A DNA stretch of 64,000 bases from Bin5 sp963662575 (GCA_963662575.1 OY759723.1:2728001-2792000), one strand, 5' to 3'. Counted from the first letter of the stretch, positions 24,459 to 34,434 are shown. Numbers and translations are program-made. Notes: a model not told the origin generated them from the letters alone.

Positions 24459-25625
24459 TCAAGCGATGGTCACAGTGCGTACGAGGATGCTTTTGCGCTT
24501 TTGGCCCTGGGCGTCGGGGTAGTTGAAATCGGAATAGGCCAGCAAGGCAGTGCGCCCGTCCAGCGGGAGCAGGTCGGAATAGGAGCAGGTGTCGCGGCGC
24601 CCTTCGGCTGGCTCGACCGCCACCACTCTCGGTTGCCAAGTGAGACCGGCTGGGTCCGCGGTGGCGCGGACGTAGAGACCGGGCCGGCCGTATGCGGCAA
24701 GCGTAACACCATTGCCGAGGGTCAACGTACGCGGCCAAACGCCGCAGTCGTCAAGTACGCGCGGATGGCTCCAGGTCTGGCCGCTGTCCAGTGAGCGGCA
24801 CCAATACAGCGGGCCAACCCCTAGCAGGTCATGGGTGCGGATGAGGCACAGAACCGAGCAGTCCGGCATGAAGTTGAACTCCGGCTCGGTGAAGCCGTCC
24901 CGCTGGTCCGCGTGCGGATCGGCCTCCCTGTCCGGCTGGTAGAGGATTTCGCTCAGAACATCCCAGGTATATCCCGCATCGACCGACCGCAGATAGAGAA
25001 TATTGTTCGCCGGCTGTACCTTGCCATCGACGATCCGCTTCGTATGGATCGCTTCCCAAATGGAGCCGTCGGGGGCCAGTTGCAGGCGGCCATGGCGAAA
25101 GGAGGGCCAGAAGGCGTACATGCCTTCGCGGACGATACGGATTTCGCCGGGCATGCGCACGGAGGCCGTCTCTTCGATCCAGTCCTTCTCTCCGCTGCGC
25201 TGGCGCAAGAAGCGCCAGCCCGAGAGTTCGTCGGCCAGGTCGGCAGCACGGTAAATGTGGGTTATGCGGGTGGGCGCATCCTCCTGGACCAGCACCGGTT
25301 CGGGCAAGGTCACCTCGTCACGGGGGCGGGACGGCAACTGCACCGGTAGGAGTCGATCTCCGTTTGGCAGCAGGAGACCGCCGCGGGCGTCGCGGCCTTC
25401 AACCGGCTGCCACGTTTCGCCTTCGTCGGCAGATAGCGCATGTCTGGTGGGCAGCCCGTAGGCGGTGACGGAATCGGCTTCGACGTGGAATTCGATGTGG
25501 ATACGGCCGTCGGCAAGCCGTTCGAGGTGGGGGAACTGCCAGGGGCCCCATTCTTTTACTTCAGCCGGGGCCTGGTGTACCAGAACCGGTTCGCCTAAGG
25601 TGATCTGCGGCAAGGTCGCCTCCAT
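24459..25625 (-). CDS. Sialidase-fold protein, cytoplasmic
   Basis: The 388-residue protein has no signal peptide. Three Asp boxes are visible: SADEGETW, SVDAGYTW and SLDSGQTW. It also has DGSIWEAIHTKRI and GVTLAAYGRPGLYVR strands of a six-bladed sialidase-type propeller. The catalytic triad cannot be assigned by eye, so it may be a hydrolase for an unknown glycan or a non-catalytic relative. It is the last gene of the second transporter operon, 45 bases after the putative TIM-barrel glycosidase. No clear ribosome site precedes the ATG at 25623-25625, and translational coupling is possible. Confidence 0.78.
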   Translation of the reverse strand: MEATLPQITLGEPVLVHQAPAEVKEWGPWQFPHLERLADGRIHIEFHVEADSVTAYGLPTRHALSADEGETWQPVEGRDARGGLLLPNGDRLLPVQLPSRPRDEVTLPEPVLVQEDAPTRITHIYRAADLADELSGWRFLRQRSGEKDWIEETASVRMPGEIRIVREGMYAFWPSFRHGRLQLAPDGSIWEAIHTKRIVDGKVQPANNILYLRSVDAGYTWDVLSEILYQPDREADPHADQRDGFTEPEFNFMPDCSVLCLIRTHDLLGVGPLYWCRSLDSGQTWSHPRVLDDCGVWPRTLTLGNGVTLAAYGRPGLYVRATADPAGLTWQPRVVAVEPAEGRRDTCSYSDLLPLDGRTALLAYSDFNYPDAQGQKRKSILVRTVTIA

Positions 25626-25670
25626 TCGGTCGTGGCTTATGACGAGATACTGTGCTGGATGTGGACAGGC

Positions 25671-27419
25671 TCAGTGCAAGCCCAGTTTTTGCGCGCGTTC
25701 GCGCACGGCTTCGGTCAGGCCGGGAAGGAAATTGAGGCGGCCGTCGGCCCCTTTATGGTGCCTGTCGTAAAGGGCTGCGGTCTCATATATGGTATAACCG
25801 TCGAGCCGACCGGACCGATAGGTGTACTCGATCTGATCTGCCAGCCGGTTGCCGTCGGTGCCCGATACTCTTACAGGAAGGCTAAGGTGCGCGGGCACGC
25901 TGTTCGCTGAAACTTCATCCAACACATTTTGCACGAAGGTGTCGCTGAGAAGGCGTTCGGGCGGCCAGGCGCGGCCGAAGAGCGTCGTCTCGTCGGTCAG
26001 ACCGGTCTGCAGCCAGCGGCGCCAGTGGAAGTTGATGTTGCCGGGACGGGAACGCGTGCGCGACGGCGAGGCATCGGGGCGGAAGGATTCGATTTCGATA
26101 TGGTGATGCAGCGGCAACTCGGCCGCCGCGAGCCGCGCCCTGGCTGCGTGCAGGAACCGGTCGTACAGGTCGCCGCGCACGTCGCCCAGAATGACCGGAT
26201 CGTAGGGCTCGACATCGGGGTTGACGCCGTAGCGCCGTTCGTACTCGGCCGCCACAGGCGGGTTGAAGCCGTAGATCTCGGGTGAATCGGTCCACGAGCT
26301 GTGGCAGGAGATGCGCACGTCCAGGCCGTCAACGCCGGCGGCAATGCAGTCGCTGACCCACTCCATCCAGTGCGCTTGGACCTCGGGTTCACCCTCGCAC
26401 AGCGAGCCAGCGACGTAGGTGTTTCGCCCTTTGGCAAAGGCGATCACGCCGTCTGGGGCGTCGGCGGCGTGGGTAAGTACGTTGTCGAAAGCGGACGCGG
26501 AGTTGGATACGTCGAGGCGCACCGGTGCCCCGCCGAGGCCGGTGTCGAATTCGAGGTCGCCGCTGCGCAGGTCGCGCTGGGGCCGCCAGATCGCCTTGTG
26601 GCTGGCGACGACGATGGGCAGGGGTTGGTCGTCAGGACCAAAGGCGCGCACCATCTCTACGGCCGTGTTTGCGAATGTGCCCTCGTTGTCCTCGAAATTG
26701 GTCGTGACGGCAATGAAGGGGTCCAGCAGATTGAGGCCGGAGATATTGAGGACGCGCACTTCATCGCCCCGGCTGCTGATTGGATTGCCGTCGATGTCGA
26801 CGACATCACGGGGACAGGTCTCTATTCCTTCGCTGACGTCGAACTCCAGGTCGCGCTTGTGGTATCCGTCGTTGTCGTCGCTGGTCCAGATCTCCAGGTT
26901 TTCCGGTCGGATGCGAAGCGGTGTATTGTCCTTTTGCCGCAGTTGGATGCGTGTGACCGGCGTCGTGTCGAGCCCGTGCGGCAGGTCGGCATGGCGGGCC
27001 TTCACCCGCATTTCGGGCCGTGCCACCACCCAAGGGTCGACGTGGTAGTAGCCGCCGATGCCGGGCAACCCGATGATGCCGTCTTTCGCCAGAACGGCCT
27101 TCGTATTGGCGTGGCTGACGCCGTTCTCGTAGGGCTTGATAACGGCGTAGAACTCCATGCCGCGCTCGTGGGCCAGGCGGCGCCCTACGCGCATCGGATC
27201 GCCCAGGTTTTCGAGAGTTTTGGCCACGCCTCCGAGCGGCCCGTATGCCAGGAACCACTCCCAGTGACCAGCGTGGTAGTAGTTCCAATAGACGCGGCGC
27301 ACACCCATCCAGTGGAGACGGTCTATCAGTTGGGCCACCAGATCTTCGGTGAATTCGATTCGCTGGCAGTCGTCGGGGAAGTCCACCAGGGTTGAGAGTA
27401 GAAAGGGGCGGTCTTTCAT
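25671..27419 (-). CDS. Large uncharacterised protein, putative TIM-barrel glycoside hydrolase
   Basis: I do not recognise an exact family for this 582-residue protein. The opening FTEDLVAQLIDRLHWMGVRRVYWNYYHAG, a mid-region DGLDVRISCHSSW and a later HHIEIESFRPDAS look like beta-alpha units of a TIM barrel. A beta-rich insertion (about 140-330) separates them and carries conserved-looking RIQLRQ and VLNISG strands. Candidate acidic residues exist but none can be named as catalytic. There is no signal peptide. The ATG at 27417-27419 is preferred over an in-frame TTG two codons earlier. Its position between a family-5 transporter and a sialidase-like gene suggests an intracellular glycosidase. 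Confidence 0.6.
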   Translation of the reverse strand: MKDRPFLLSTLVDFPDDCQRIEFTEDLVAQLIDRLHWMGVRRVYWNYYHAGHWEWFLAYGPLGGVAKTLENLGDPMRVGRRLAHERGMEFYAVIKPYENGVSHANTKAVLAKDGIIGLPGIGGYYHVDPWVVARPEMRVKARHADLPHGLDTTPVTRIQLRQKDNTPLRIRPENLEIWTSDDNDGYHKRDLEFDVSEGIETCPRDVVDIDGNPISSRGDEVRVLNISGLNLLDPFIAVTTNFEDNEGTFANTAVEMVRAFGPDDQPLPIVVASHKAIWRPQRDLRSGDLEFDTGLGGAPVRLDVSNSASAFDNVLTHAADAPDGVIAFAKGRNTYVAGSLCEGEPEVQAHWMEWVSDCIAAGVDGLDVRISCHSSWTDSPEIYGFNPPVAAEYERRYGVNPDVEPYDPVILGDVRGDLYDRFLHAARARLAAAELPLHHHIEIESFRPDASPSRTRSRPGNINFHWRRWLQTGLTDETTLFGRAWPPERLLSDTFVQNVLDEVSANSVPAHLSLPVRVSGTDGNRLADQIEYTYRSGRLDGYTIYETAALYDRHHKGADGRLNFLPGLTEAVRERAQKLGLH

Positions 27420-27499
27420 TGTCAATCACTCTTGGTGGTTCGCGGCCTGTGGCCGGATTGGTAAAGTAGAAGATCGGAAGTTGGTAACGGTAAAGGCGA

Positions 27500-28414
27500 T
27501 CAGTCGAGCGTCATGCGGGGGTCGAAGGCGTCGCGCAGGCCATCGCCCACAAAGTTGATTGCCAGCACAGTGAGAAGGATCGCCATACCGGGCGGCAGCC
27601 AGATCCACCAGTGGCGTTCGAGGATGTAGATAGATTGGGCGCCGTTGAGCATATTGCCCCAGGAGGGTGTGGGCGGCAGCACGCCAAGCCCCAGGAAGGA
27701 GAGACCGGCCTCGGTCAGGATGGCACCGGCAACGCCGAATGTGGCGGCCACGAGCAAGGGGGCAAGCACGTGCGGCAGGATATGCTTGAACATGATGTTG
27801 CGGTCCAGCACGCCGAGGCTGCGCGCGGCCATCACAAAGTCCCATTCACGCACCGACAGGATCTGGCCGCGCACGAGCCGAGCCGAACTCGGCCATCCCA
27901 GAAAGCCGATTACGATCATCACATTGTAAATGCTGGGCCCCAAGACAGCCACTACGGTCATGATCAGAATCAGCACGGGGAAGACCATCATTACGTCAGT
28001 GGTGCGCATGATTGCCATGTCTACCCATCCGCCGTAGTAGCCCGCAAGCGTTCCCAGCAAGAGCGCGATCACGATCGAGATCGAAACAGCAACCAACCCT
28101 ACGGAGAGCGAAACGCGTCCGCCGAATACCACCCGCGACCAGATATCGCGTCCCGCAATGTCTCCCCCCAGAATGTGTTCGGCGCTGGGCGCGGCGCGTG
28201 CCAGGCCGGAGTGGATCTTGCTCGGAGCGTGCTGTGTGACCAAAGGGGCGGCCACTGCGAGCAAGGCCACAATGACCAGGAAGATCAGCCCGGCCATGGC
28301 CAATTTATGGCGGCGAAAGCGCCGCCAGGAGCGGGCGCGCGGCGTGGCCGTCACAGAGCGCCGCGGCTCGTCAAATATATCCTCGGACGCTGTCGCTGTT
28401 TGCTTCTCAGTCAT
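27500..28414 (-). CDS. ABC transporter permease, DppC type
   Basis: The 304-residue protein has a long cytoplasmic N-terminus, a first span (LAMAGLIFLVIVALLAVAA), the coupling helix FVMAARSLGVLDRNIMFKHILPH and the GDGLRDAFDPR tail. It starts five bases after the DppB stop codon, with GAGGTC overlapping that junction. It forms the channel with DppB (28420-29388). It is a paralogue of the permease at 5652-6542. No ATPase gene follows; the next genes are a putative glycosidase and a sialidase-like protein. Confidence 0.93.
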   Translation of the reverse strand: MTEKQTATASEDIFDEPRRSVTATPRARSWRRFRRHKLAMAGLIFLVIVALLAVAAPLVTQHAPSKIHSGLARAAPSAEHILGGDIAGRDIWSRVVFGGRVSLSVGLVAVSISIVIALLLGTLAGYYGGWVDMAIMRTTDVMMVFPVLILIMTVVAVLGPSIYNVMIVIGFLGWPSSARLVRGQILSVREWDFVMAARSLGVLDRNIMFKHILPHVLAPLLVAATFGVAGAILTEAGLSFLGLGVLPPTPSWGNMLNGAQSIYILERHWWIWLPPGMAILLTVLAINFVGDGLRDAFDPRMTLD

Positions 28415-28419
28415 CGACC

Positions 28420-29388
28420 TCAGCCTTCTTCATAGCGGATGCGTGGGTCGGCCATGGTATAGACCAGGTCCGCGAGCAGGTTGCTCAACAGGACCAGGAT
28501 CGCTGTCATCAACACACCGCCCATCATCAGAGGGTAATCTCGTATCTCCGTGGCCCTAAATATTGTCAGGCCGACGCCGGGATAGTTGAACACCGTTTCG
28601 ATCAGAACGGCCCCCCCAAACATGCTCGGAAGGCGAAGGCCGAGAATGGTGATGATAGGCAGCAGGGCGTTGCGAAGTCCATGCCGAAGGATCACTATAT
28701 GCTCGACCAGGCCTTTGGCGCGCGCGGTGGTCATGTAATCCTGGTTCAGGACTTCCAGCAGACTCGCCCGTGTATAGCGCAACAGGCTGCCGGTCGTATC
28801 ATAGGCCAGGGCGATGCCGGGCAGGATGATATGCGCGAATCGATCCCCGAAAGAAGGCTCCAAGCCAGGCGTGGTGACGCCCCCGGTCGGCAGGATATCC
28901 ATCTTGATGGCCACGGCGTAGATGAGGAGCAGGGCGAAGAAAAAGCCGGGTACGGCCACGCCGGCGAAGGCGAAGGTGGTCAATATGCTGTCAAGCAGCG
29001 AATACGGTTTCAAGGCGGAGATTATGCCTAGGATGATGCCCGAGACGGTCGAAACCACAAGCGCAAAGATCATCACCGGCATACTGTTGCCCAATGCGCG
29101 CAACATCACCTCAAACACGGGCGTGTTAAACCAGATTGAGTAGCCCAGATTGCCCTGTAAGGCCTGTCCAAGCCAGAGCAGATAGCGTACGGGGATCGGT
29201 TTGTTCAGTCCCAGTGCCTCGCGCGCTTCCTGCAGATCTTCTGCCGTCATGCTGCTCAACTCTAAGGGGTCGATCATGGCGGAGACCGGGTCTCCTGGCG
29301 CCAGCGCAAGGATTGTATAGTTGATAATCGTTATGCCGAGCAGTAAAGGGAAGACCAGGAGAATCCGGCGCAGGATGTAAGTTGACAT
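28420..29388 (-). CDS. ABC transporter permease, DppB type
   Basis: The 322-residue membrane protein has the N-terminal span followed by LAPGDPVSAMIDP, the loop motif EDLQEAREALGLNKP, the coupling helix TTARAKGLVEHIVILRHGLR and an ADPRIRYEE tail. It is a paralogue of the permease at 6583-7545. It lies 91 bases downstream of its binding protein and overlaps no other gene. The ribosome site before the ATG at 29386-29388 is weak. Confidence 0.93.
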   Translation of the reverse strand: MSTYILRRILLVFPLLLGITIINYTILALAPGDPVSAMIDPLELSSMTAEDLQEAREALGLNKPIPVRYLLWLGQALQGNLGYSIWFNTPVFEVMLRALGNSMPVMIFALVVSTVSGIILGIISALKPYSLLDSILTTFAFAGVAVPGFFFALLLIYAVAIKMDILPTGGVTTPGLEPSFGDRFAHIILPGIALAYDTTGSLLRYTRASLLEVLNQDYMTTARAKGLVEHIVILRHGLRNALLPIITILGLRLPSMFGGAVLIETVFNYPGVGLTIFRATEIRDYPLMMGGVLMTAILVLLSNLLADLVYTMADPRIRYEEG

Positions 29389-29479
29389 ATCTGTAGCGTG
29401 TTTGCCGGTCCTCCGAGGCCTTCACGACCTCGGAGGACCTGTAGTTGGTCGAACTTTCAGTGGTCAGTTGCCGGCGATG

Positions 29480-31183
29480 CTATGCCGACACGTAGACGTT
29501 TACCCAGTCGATCCAGCTGGTGCGCGGTCCGTAAACAGGAACGACAGTGCCGTTCTGCACACGTTTGTTTATCACGTGTATGCCCGGAACCTGGGCGATT
29601 ACACAGTGGCGCTGGAGGTCGGCGGCATACTCTTGCAGCCGCAAAGCGCCGGCGCGCAGCTCTTCCGGATCCTCCACGAGGATCAGTTCATCGACCATCG
29701 CCACGCCCTGTTCGTCGACGTCTCCCCAGCGCGGGTCGGTGAAGTTGTGGATGAAGCCGCCGGGTGTCAGACCCCATCCATAGCCGCTGAAGAGCGTATC
29801 GAAGTCGTGCGGAGGATTGTTAAGGATGTTGGTGTACTCTGCGGCCATGACGTGGAACTCGGTCTTGACGCCGACTGCATCCCACATTTCCCGCAACATG
29901 GCATAGAGAGGCTCGTAGGTTGGCGAGAGCGAAGACATCCCCAGGCGGAAGGTGTAATCGAAATCCCATCCGCCTTCCTCCAGCAGTTGGCGGGCCCTTT
30001 CCGGGTTGTACTCGTACCACTGGGCCGAATCGTCGCTGATGCCGTAGTCGCCATACCAGAGCGGCGCCTTGGCGCCTTCGACGGTGCCGAAGAAGAAGTC
30101 TTTGGCGATCTGTTCGCGGTCCAGCGCCAGGCTCAGGCCTTGGCGGACGCGCTTGTCGTTGAGGACGTAGCGCAGGTTGTGGTACCAGGCAAAGGCGCTG
30201 GGGCCATGGTTGAGCACGATGTCGACGTGGTCCATCAATTGGAAGCGTTCGTACTCGGACTGCGGCGTGCGGATGGCGATATGGCACTCGCCCTTTTCCA
30301 CGGCGGCGGCCATCGCCAACTGGTCGGTATAGGGGACAAAGGCGAGCTTGTCCAGCTGCGGCTTTCCGCCCCAGTAGTCGTCGAATGGTTCGTACTCGAC
30401 GATCTGATCGGGGATGTAGTTGCTGACTTTGAAGGGGCCGGTGCCGATGCCCTGCTCCTTGGCGTATGGTGTATTCTTCAGCCCCTGCTGCCCCTGATCG
30501 TCGATGCCCCACTGGTCCTCCGGATACTGGCTCAGGAGGTGTTTGGGCATAATGGGGAAATTGAGTAGCTTCTCCAGGAATGCGGCGCGATAAGGGTTGG
30601 TCATGTGGAAGACGATTGTATGGTCGTCAGGCGCCGAAATCCCCGTCACCGCGTCGGCCTCACCTTCGGAGAACTCGGTCATACCCTCGATGATGCCCTT
30701 AAAGTGACGCACGCCGTTCCACTGGTTGACGTTCGGATGGCCAACAAGGCGTCCGATCGTAAACTCCACGTCGGCCGACGTGAACGGCTCGCCGTCGTGC
30801 CACTTGACGCCCTGGCGCAGATTGAAGGTCGCGTCATTGCCGTCGAACTCCCAGTTTTCGGCCAGTTCGGGCAACCACGTCGTGTAGTCGGTACTGATGT
30901 TGACCAGGCAGTTGTGCGTCAGACCGACCAGGTAGTATCTCCTGTTGCCGGCGTTATGCTCCATCGCCAGCAGATCCTGGTAGCTGGTCTTCTGGGGGTA
31001 GCCGAAGACGAGCGTGCCGCCCATGCGATCCGATGCCATAGCGGCTTCTTCGTCTGCGGCAGGCGCCTCTCCTGCAGGCGCAGCAGCCGGTGCGCAGGCC
31101 GCCAGCAGGCCGCCGGCCGCGGCGATGACGGACCCCTTTAGGAAGTTACGGCGTGAGAAATCGTTGGACTCAAAGCGTTGCAT
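29480..31183 (-). CDS. ABC transporter substrate-binding lipoprotein, family 5, Tat-exported
   Basis: The 567-residue protein has a twin-arginine signal (SRRNFLKG) followed by a hydrophobic stretch and lipobox LAAC, then an Ala/Pro linker. It should therefore be exported folded and lipid-anchored. The mature region has family-5 features: ATFNLRQGVKWHDGEPFTSA, a DHTIVFHMTNP strand and an ERARQLLEEGGW helix. With DppB and DppC it makes an uptake system that could carry peptides, oligosaccharides or other solutes. The sialidase-like and glycosidase-like neighbours favour a glycan. AGGAGGAACAAC precedes the ATG. Confidence 0.92.
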   Translation of the reverse strand: MQRFESNDFSRRNFLKGSVIAAAGGLLAACAPAAAPAGEAPAADEEAAMASDRMGGTLVFGYPQKTSYQDLLAMEHNAGNRRYYLVGLTHNCLVNISTDYTTWLPELAENWEFDGNDATFNLRQGVKWHDGEPFTSADVEFTIGRLVGHPNVNQWNGVRHFKGIIEGMTEFSEGEADAVTGISAPDDHTIVFHMTNPYRAAFLEKLLNFPIMPKHLLSQYPEDQWGIDDQGQQGLKNTPYAKEQGIGTGPFKVSNYIPDQIVEYEPFDDYWGGKPQLDKLAFVPYTDQLAMAAAVEKGECHIAIRTPQSEYERFQLMDHVDIVLNHGPSAFAWYHNLRYVLNDKRVRQGLSLALDREQIAKDFFFGTVEGAKAPLWYGDYGISDDSAQWYEYNPERARQLLEEGGWDFDYTFRLGMSSLSPTYEPLYAMLREMWDAVGVKTEFHVMAAEYTNILNNPPHDFDTLFSGYGWGLTPGGFIHNFTDPRWGDVDEQGVAMVDELILVEDPEELRAGALRLQEYAADLQRHCVIAQVPGIHVINKRVQNGTVVPVYGPRTSWIDWVNVYVSA

Positions 31184-31346
31184 GTTGTTCCTCCTGAGTT
31201 CTACTGTGACTGTCGTGATCGCCGTGATAAATGCAGTGAATCATGCACATCACATGAATCAGGTGAATTGACTTCAATCGAGTGCATTGGCTCCTCCTGG
31301 CCGGTGTTCGACCTCCAAACTGCGCTGGCATTGGGACCTTGTGTTA

Positions 31347-32597
31347 TCAAAGCCGTCCCAAGTCCAATTCCAGCAGATAGATGCGTTCCCGTTCGTCGGG
31401 CGTCATGCTGTCCGGCGGCAGTGTGGAGGTGGGATAGCGCGCAAGGATGCGGCTGCGGACTTCGGCGTCGGTTGGCACAGGCATCCAGCCGTAGGGCATG
31501 CGGTCGTAAACCACCAACAGCCGGCCCGGCTCAACCTCCAGCATCGAAGTGTAGGATGTAGTCTGGTCCGACTGGTCGAAATTGTGATGGACGGTGTAGT
31601 ACTGGTCCCTGGTGACCGGCTCCAGCCCGTACTTGCCGGGGCTGATCTGATGGGCGTCGTCCATCTCGGCGTTGTGGTGGGCCATGATGTCGAACGGCTG
31701 CCAATGTTCTCCGCGCGGGTCGGTCGAGAACCAGATGAAGAGTCCCGGACGGCCGGTCGAGATGACCAGGGCGCCGTTGCTCAGACGCTTTAAATCGGGC
31801 AGCACGCCCCAGGCCGGCAGGCGGTCGATGGGGGACCAGGTCTTGCCTTCATCGCTGGAGTAAGAACGCGCCAGCAGTTGATCGCGCCCGCCGCCCATGC
31901 GGCCCACACACATCAGGTCTCCGTCCTGTAGGCGCACGAGTGAGGACTCACAGAAGCCTTCCCAGGAGTCAGCGCCGGCCTCTGGGCCGCAGACGGTGGA
32001 AAGGTAATGCCAGCTGCGGCCTTCATCCTCTGAGACCATAACCACGGTACTGTAGCGCTCGTCCCCTGCGAAGGTCATATAGGTGGTGGAAAGGTAGCGG
32101 CCCGGCTCCAGTTCGATGATGTCGCCAAAGGGGGAAAGCTCAGCCCAGCGGGTGGGACTCTGCACGGTGCGGGCCTGCACATCACGCGGCAGACCTTCGA
32201 TGCGCGAGCCCCACAAATCGACGGTGTACTGCTCGGCGCCCTTTGCGATGCGTCCGTAGTGACCCACGAAGGTGCGCCACTGACCAAGCGGCTCGGGCTT
32301 GTATGGCTGGTTGGGGCCGACAAGCGAGCCGTCGGGCAGGCTGATGTTGAGCCGCCCGTTGAGGCCGGATACATCGGCATGGCGCGTCCATGTAGCCCCA
32401 TCGTCTTTCGAAAGCGAGATACCGTTGACGTTTGTCAGGTTCTCGCCTGAATCGGGGTTCTTGCTGTAGGAGACTATCAACTCGCCGGTGGAAAATTGAC
32501 GAATGCTCGGATACCAGCAGAATCCGAGGCCTTCGGCTACAATGCGCGGCGTCCCTGCCGTGAATCGCAGCCCTCCCAGCTCTAATTCCTGTGCCAT
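31347..32597 (-). CDS. Sialidase-fold protein, cytoplasmic
   Basis: The 416-residue protein has three Asp boxes (SKDDGATW, SEDEGRSW, SSDEGKTW) and the strands of a sialidase propeller, but no signal peptide. Its C-terminal part includes PGRLLVVYDRMPYGW, a pattern common in uncharacterised bacterial sialidase-like proteins. The ATG at 32595-32597 follows AAGGAGGCAGGCGGTC. A longer frame starting 16 codons earlier has no ribosome site of that quality. It is second in the minus-strand operon, after another sialidase-like gene and before the Tat lipoprotein. The substrate is unknown. Confidence 0.8.
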   Translation of the reverse strand: MAQELELGGLRFTAGTPRIVAEGLGFCWYPSIRQFSTGELIVSYSKNPDSGENLTNVNGISLSKDDGATWTRHADVSGLNGRLNISLPDGSLVGPNQPYKPEPLGQWRTFVGHYGRIAKGAEQYTVDLWGSRIEGLPRDVQARTVQSPTRWAELSPFGDIIELEPGRYLSTTYMTFAGDERYSTVVMVSEDEGRSWHYLSTVCGPEAGADSWEGFCESSLVRLQDGDLMCVGRMGGGRDQLLARSYSSDEGKTWSPIDRLPAWGVLPDLKRLSNGALVISTGRPGLFIWFSTDPRGEHWQPFDIMAHHNAEMDDAHQISPGKYGLEPVTRDQYYTVHHNFDQSDQTTSYTSMLEVEPGRLLVVYDRMPYGWMPVPTDAEVRSRILARYPTSTLPPDSMTPDERERIYLLELDLGRL

Positions 32598-32687
32598 GAC
32601 CGCCTGCCTCCTTGATTGCTTTTCGTGGGACGAATTCGTCATCAACTGGTTAGACCGGTAGGAACTGCCGGGGCCTGAACAGGCGCG

Positions 32688-33977
32688 CTAAATTTCCCCC
32701 CTGACGTGGCCCTCTATCCTGTCTAAAGTGGGATTCTCGTTGGTTGGGTCCCCGCCTCCGTAGAACCAGGACAAGGGAAGAACTTTCAACCGGTGGCCGC
32801 GGGACCGCTCTCCCGCCATGTCAAGCAGGAAGTGGTTGTACTGGATCAGGACTCGATCTTCAGCCACGATCACGGCCGGATAGGACCACATGCCATATCC
32901 CTCCGGCAGCGGCTTTACGGAATCGACGTCGCAAACGACGCCTCCGCTCGGCGCGCCGTAGGCTCCCTCCGGACGGACCGTGTAAAGAGGGCCGGGTTCG
33001 ACATGGGTCTCTTCGTGTATGGATTCCAGGTTCTGGAAGTGTTCCCAGATTCGTCCTTGATTGCGGCTGATTGCGGTCGACAGCCGCGTGCGGATCAGGC
33101 CTTCTTTGATCTCCTGCTCGCTCTGCTGGGTCCAGACGACGAGCAGGTGCCCCGTGCCCGGCAGCCGCCGAATCTGGGCCGGGGCCTGTGTGCCCGCCAA
33201 CTGGGTTAGTTCGGGGCGTGTCCAGGTGGTGCCGTCGTCATCCGACCAGGCTTGGTACATTCGTCCCAGCCGCGTGCGCAGGAGCATCAGCAGTTTGCCG
33301 GGCTCGTACTCAACGAGGGACGGCTCGTTAGTCAGTTCCCAGCGTCCACCGTACTCCATGATAATGAGCAGTTCGCCGTCACTGTTCTTCTGCCAGGTCT
33401 CTCCTTCGTCGTCGCTGTAGATGACATAGCTGGCGGTGAAGTGGGGATCGTAAAAATGCGCGCTTGTCGAAACGAAAACGCCATCGACATAGCCGCCGGG
33501 AAACGGCGCCCCTTCCTGGTGGAATCCACCCTGACCGATGCCGAAATAGACGGGCAGGAGGATGCGGCCGGACTGGGTGCGGATCATGGTGTCGTTGAGG
33601 GCGTGGGCTGCCAGCATCCAGTGGTTCATGAGCGTGAGGGGGGACCATGTTCTGCCTTCGTCATCCGACCGCCTGAAGACCATCTGTGATTCGTACAGGC
33701 GGGTCGTGCCTGGCCTGGTGCGCTTGGTCGCCATGCCAATGGCGCCGTTGGAGAGTTGCACGAGCGAGCAGTTCTTGAGCGTGAGGGGGTCGCCGTTTTC
33801 GTCCAGACCGGCGTAGGGCTCGCCCCATGTAACGCCGCCATCTGCGCTGACAGAGAAGTGTGTGCCGTTGCTGAAGAGGATGCGCCCGTCTTCAAGGCCC
33901 GTGAAGGCGTTGCCGGGGAACTGACCGTCGTGGAAGGCCAGCATTTCCTCCGGCCTTGTCATAGGTACATTGCTCAT
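32688..33977 (-). CDS. Sialidase-fold protein, first gene of the second transporter operon
   Basis: The 429-residue protein has four Asp boxes (SADGGVTW, SDDEGRTW, SDDEGETW, SDDDGTTW) spread over a six-bladed propeller, and no signal peptide. Downstream strands GKLLMLLRTRLGRMYQ and GHLLVVWTQQSEQE fit the sialidase fold and put an Arg in a typical triad context, although I cannot prove the triad. It is followed 90 bases later by a paralogue. A minus-strand promoter about 330 bases upstream would give a long leader. AAGGCGG precedes the ATG. Confidence 0.82.
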   Translation of the reverse strand: MSNVPMTRPEEMLAFHDGQFPGNAFTGLEDGRILFSNGTHFSVSADGGVTWGEPYAGLDENGDPLTLKNCSLVQLSNGAIGMATKRTRPGTTRLYESQMVFRRSDDEGRTWSPLTLMNHWMLAAHALNDTMIRTQSGRILLPVYFGIGQGGFHQEGAPFPGGYVDGVFVSTSAHFYDPHFTASYVIYSDDEGETWQKNSDGELLIIMEYGGRWELTNEPSLVEYEPGKLLMLLRTRLGRMYQAWSDDDGTTWTRPELTQLAGTQAPAQIRRLPGTGHLLVVWTQQSEQEIKEGLIRTRLSTAISRNQGRIWEHFQNLESIHEETHVEPGPLYTVRPEGAYGAPSGGVVCDVDSVKPLPEGYGMWSYPAVIVAEDRVLIQYNHFLLDMAGERSRGHRLKVLPLSWFYGGGDPTNENPTLDRIEGHVRGEI

Positions 33978-34305
33978 GTCTGCCGCCTTCTTTGGTTTGG
34001 GCTCTTCTGAACGGCTTCTGCGACTCCATGTTCTGCCAGCGAGTGCCGTCCGCCGTCAAAGCCAACTGACCCAGGCTGTTGTCAGGTACGCAGAATCCGT
34101 ACGCCGCTATGTCGAAGCTCTCATGCTGGACGCGACCGGCGTGGCAGGGCCTTGTTCTGTTGTTATGTGGCGTAAATTGCAATCGGGGCGAGGCTTAGAG
34201 ACAGCAAGTTGTCGTTTGCAAGAATGCTGCTCGGTGGATTGTCATGTAACTCACCCCGATCTTGGGTCGCACCCTTTAACATACACAGTCTGCTCCTGAA
34301 AGTAT

Positions 34306-34334
34306 TTTATAGCATATCTCGGAAGGGAGGTCAA
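34306..34334 (-). promoter_or_regulatory. Promoter for the second transporter operon
   Basis: On the minus strand TTGACC (34329-34334) and TATAAA (34306-34311) are spaced by 17 bases. The start would be near 34299, about 320 bases before the first sialidase-like gene. Confidence 0.55.
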
Positions 34335-34384
34335 AGGGCAAAAATTCGCCCCAACCATGAGACGTGTTTTCACTTGAGACTCGG

Positions 34385-34413
34385 TTGACGAGAGTCGATT
34401 GACCTCCTATACT
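34385..34413 (+). promoter_or_regulatory. Promoter facing the sugar-acid cluster
   Basis: TTGACG (34385-34390) and TATACT (34408-34413) are spaced by 17 bases, diverging from the minus promoter 50 bases away. It now leads into the truncated dehydrogenase copy and then the plus-strand isomerase and SDR genes. Confidence 0.58.
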
Positions 34414-34434
34414 GGGATTCCACCCGAACAACCA

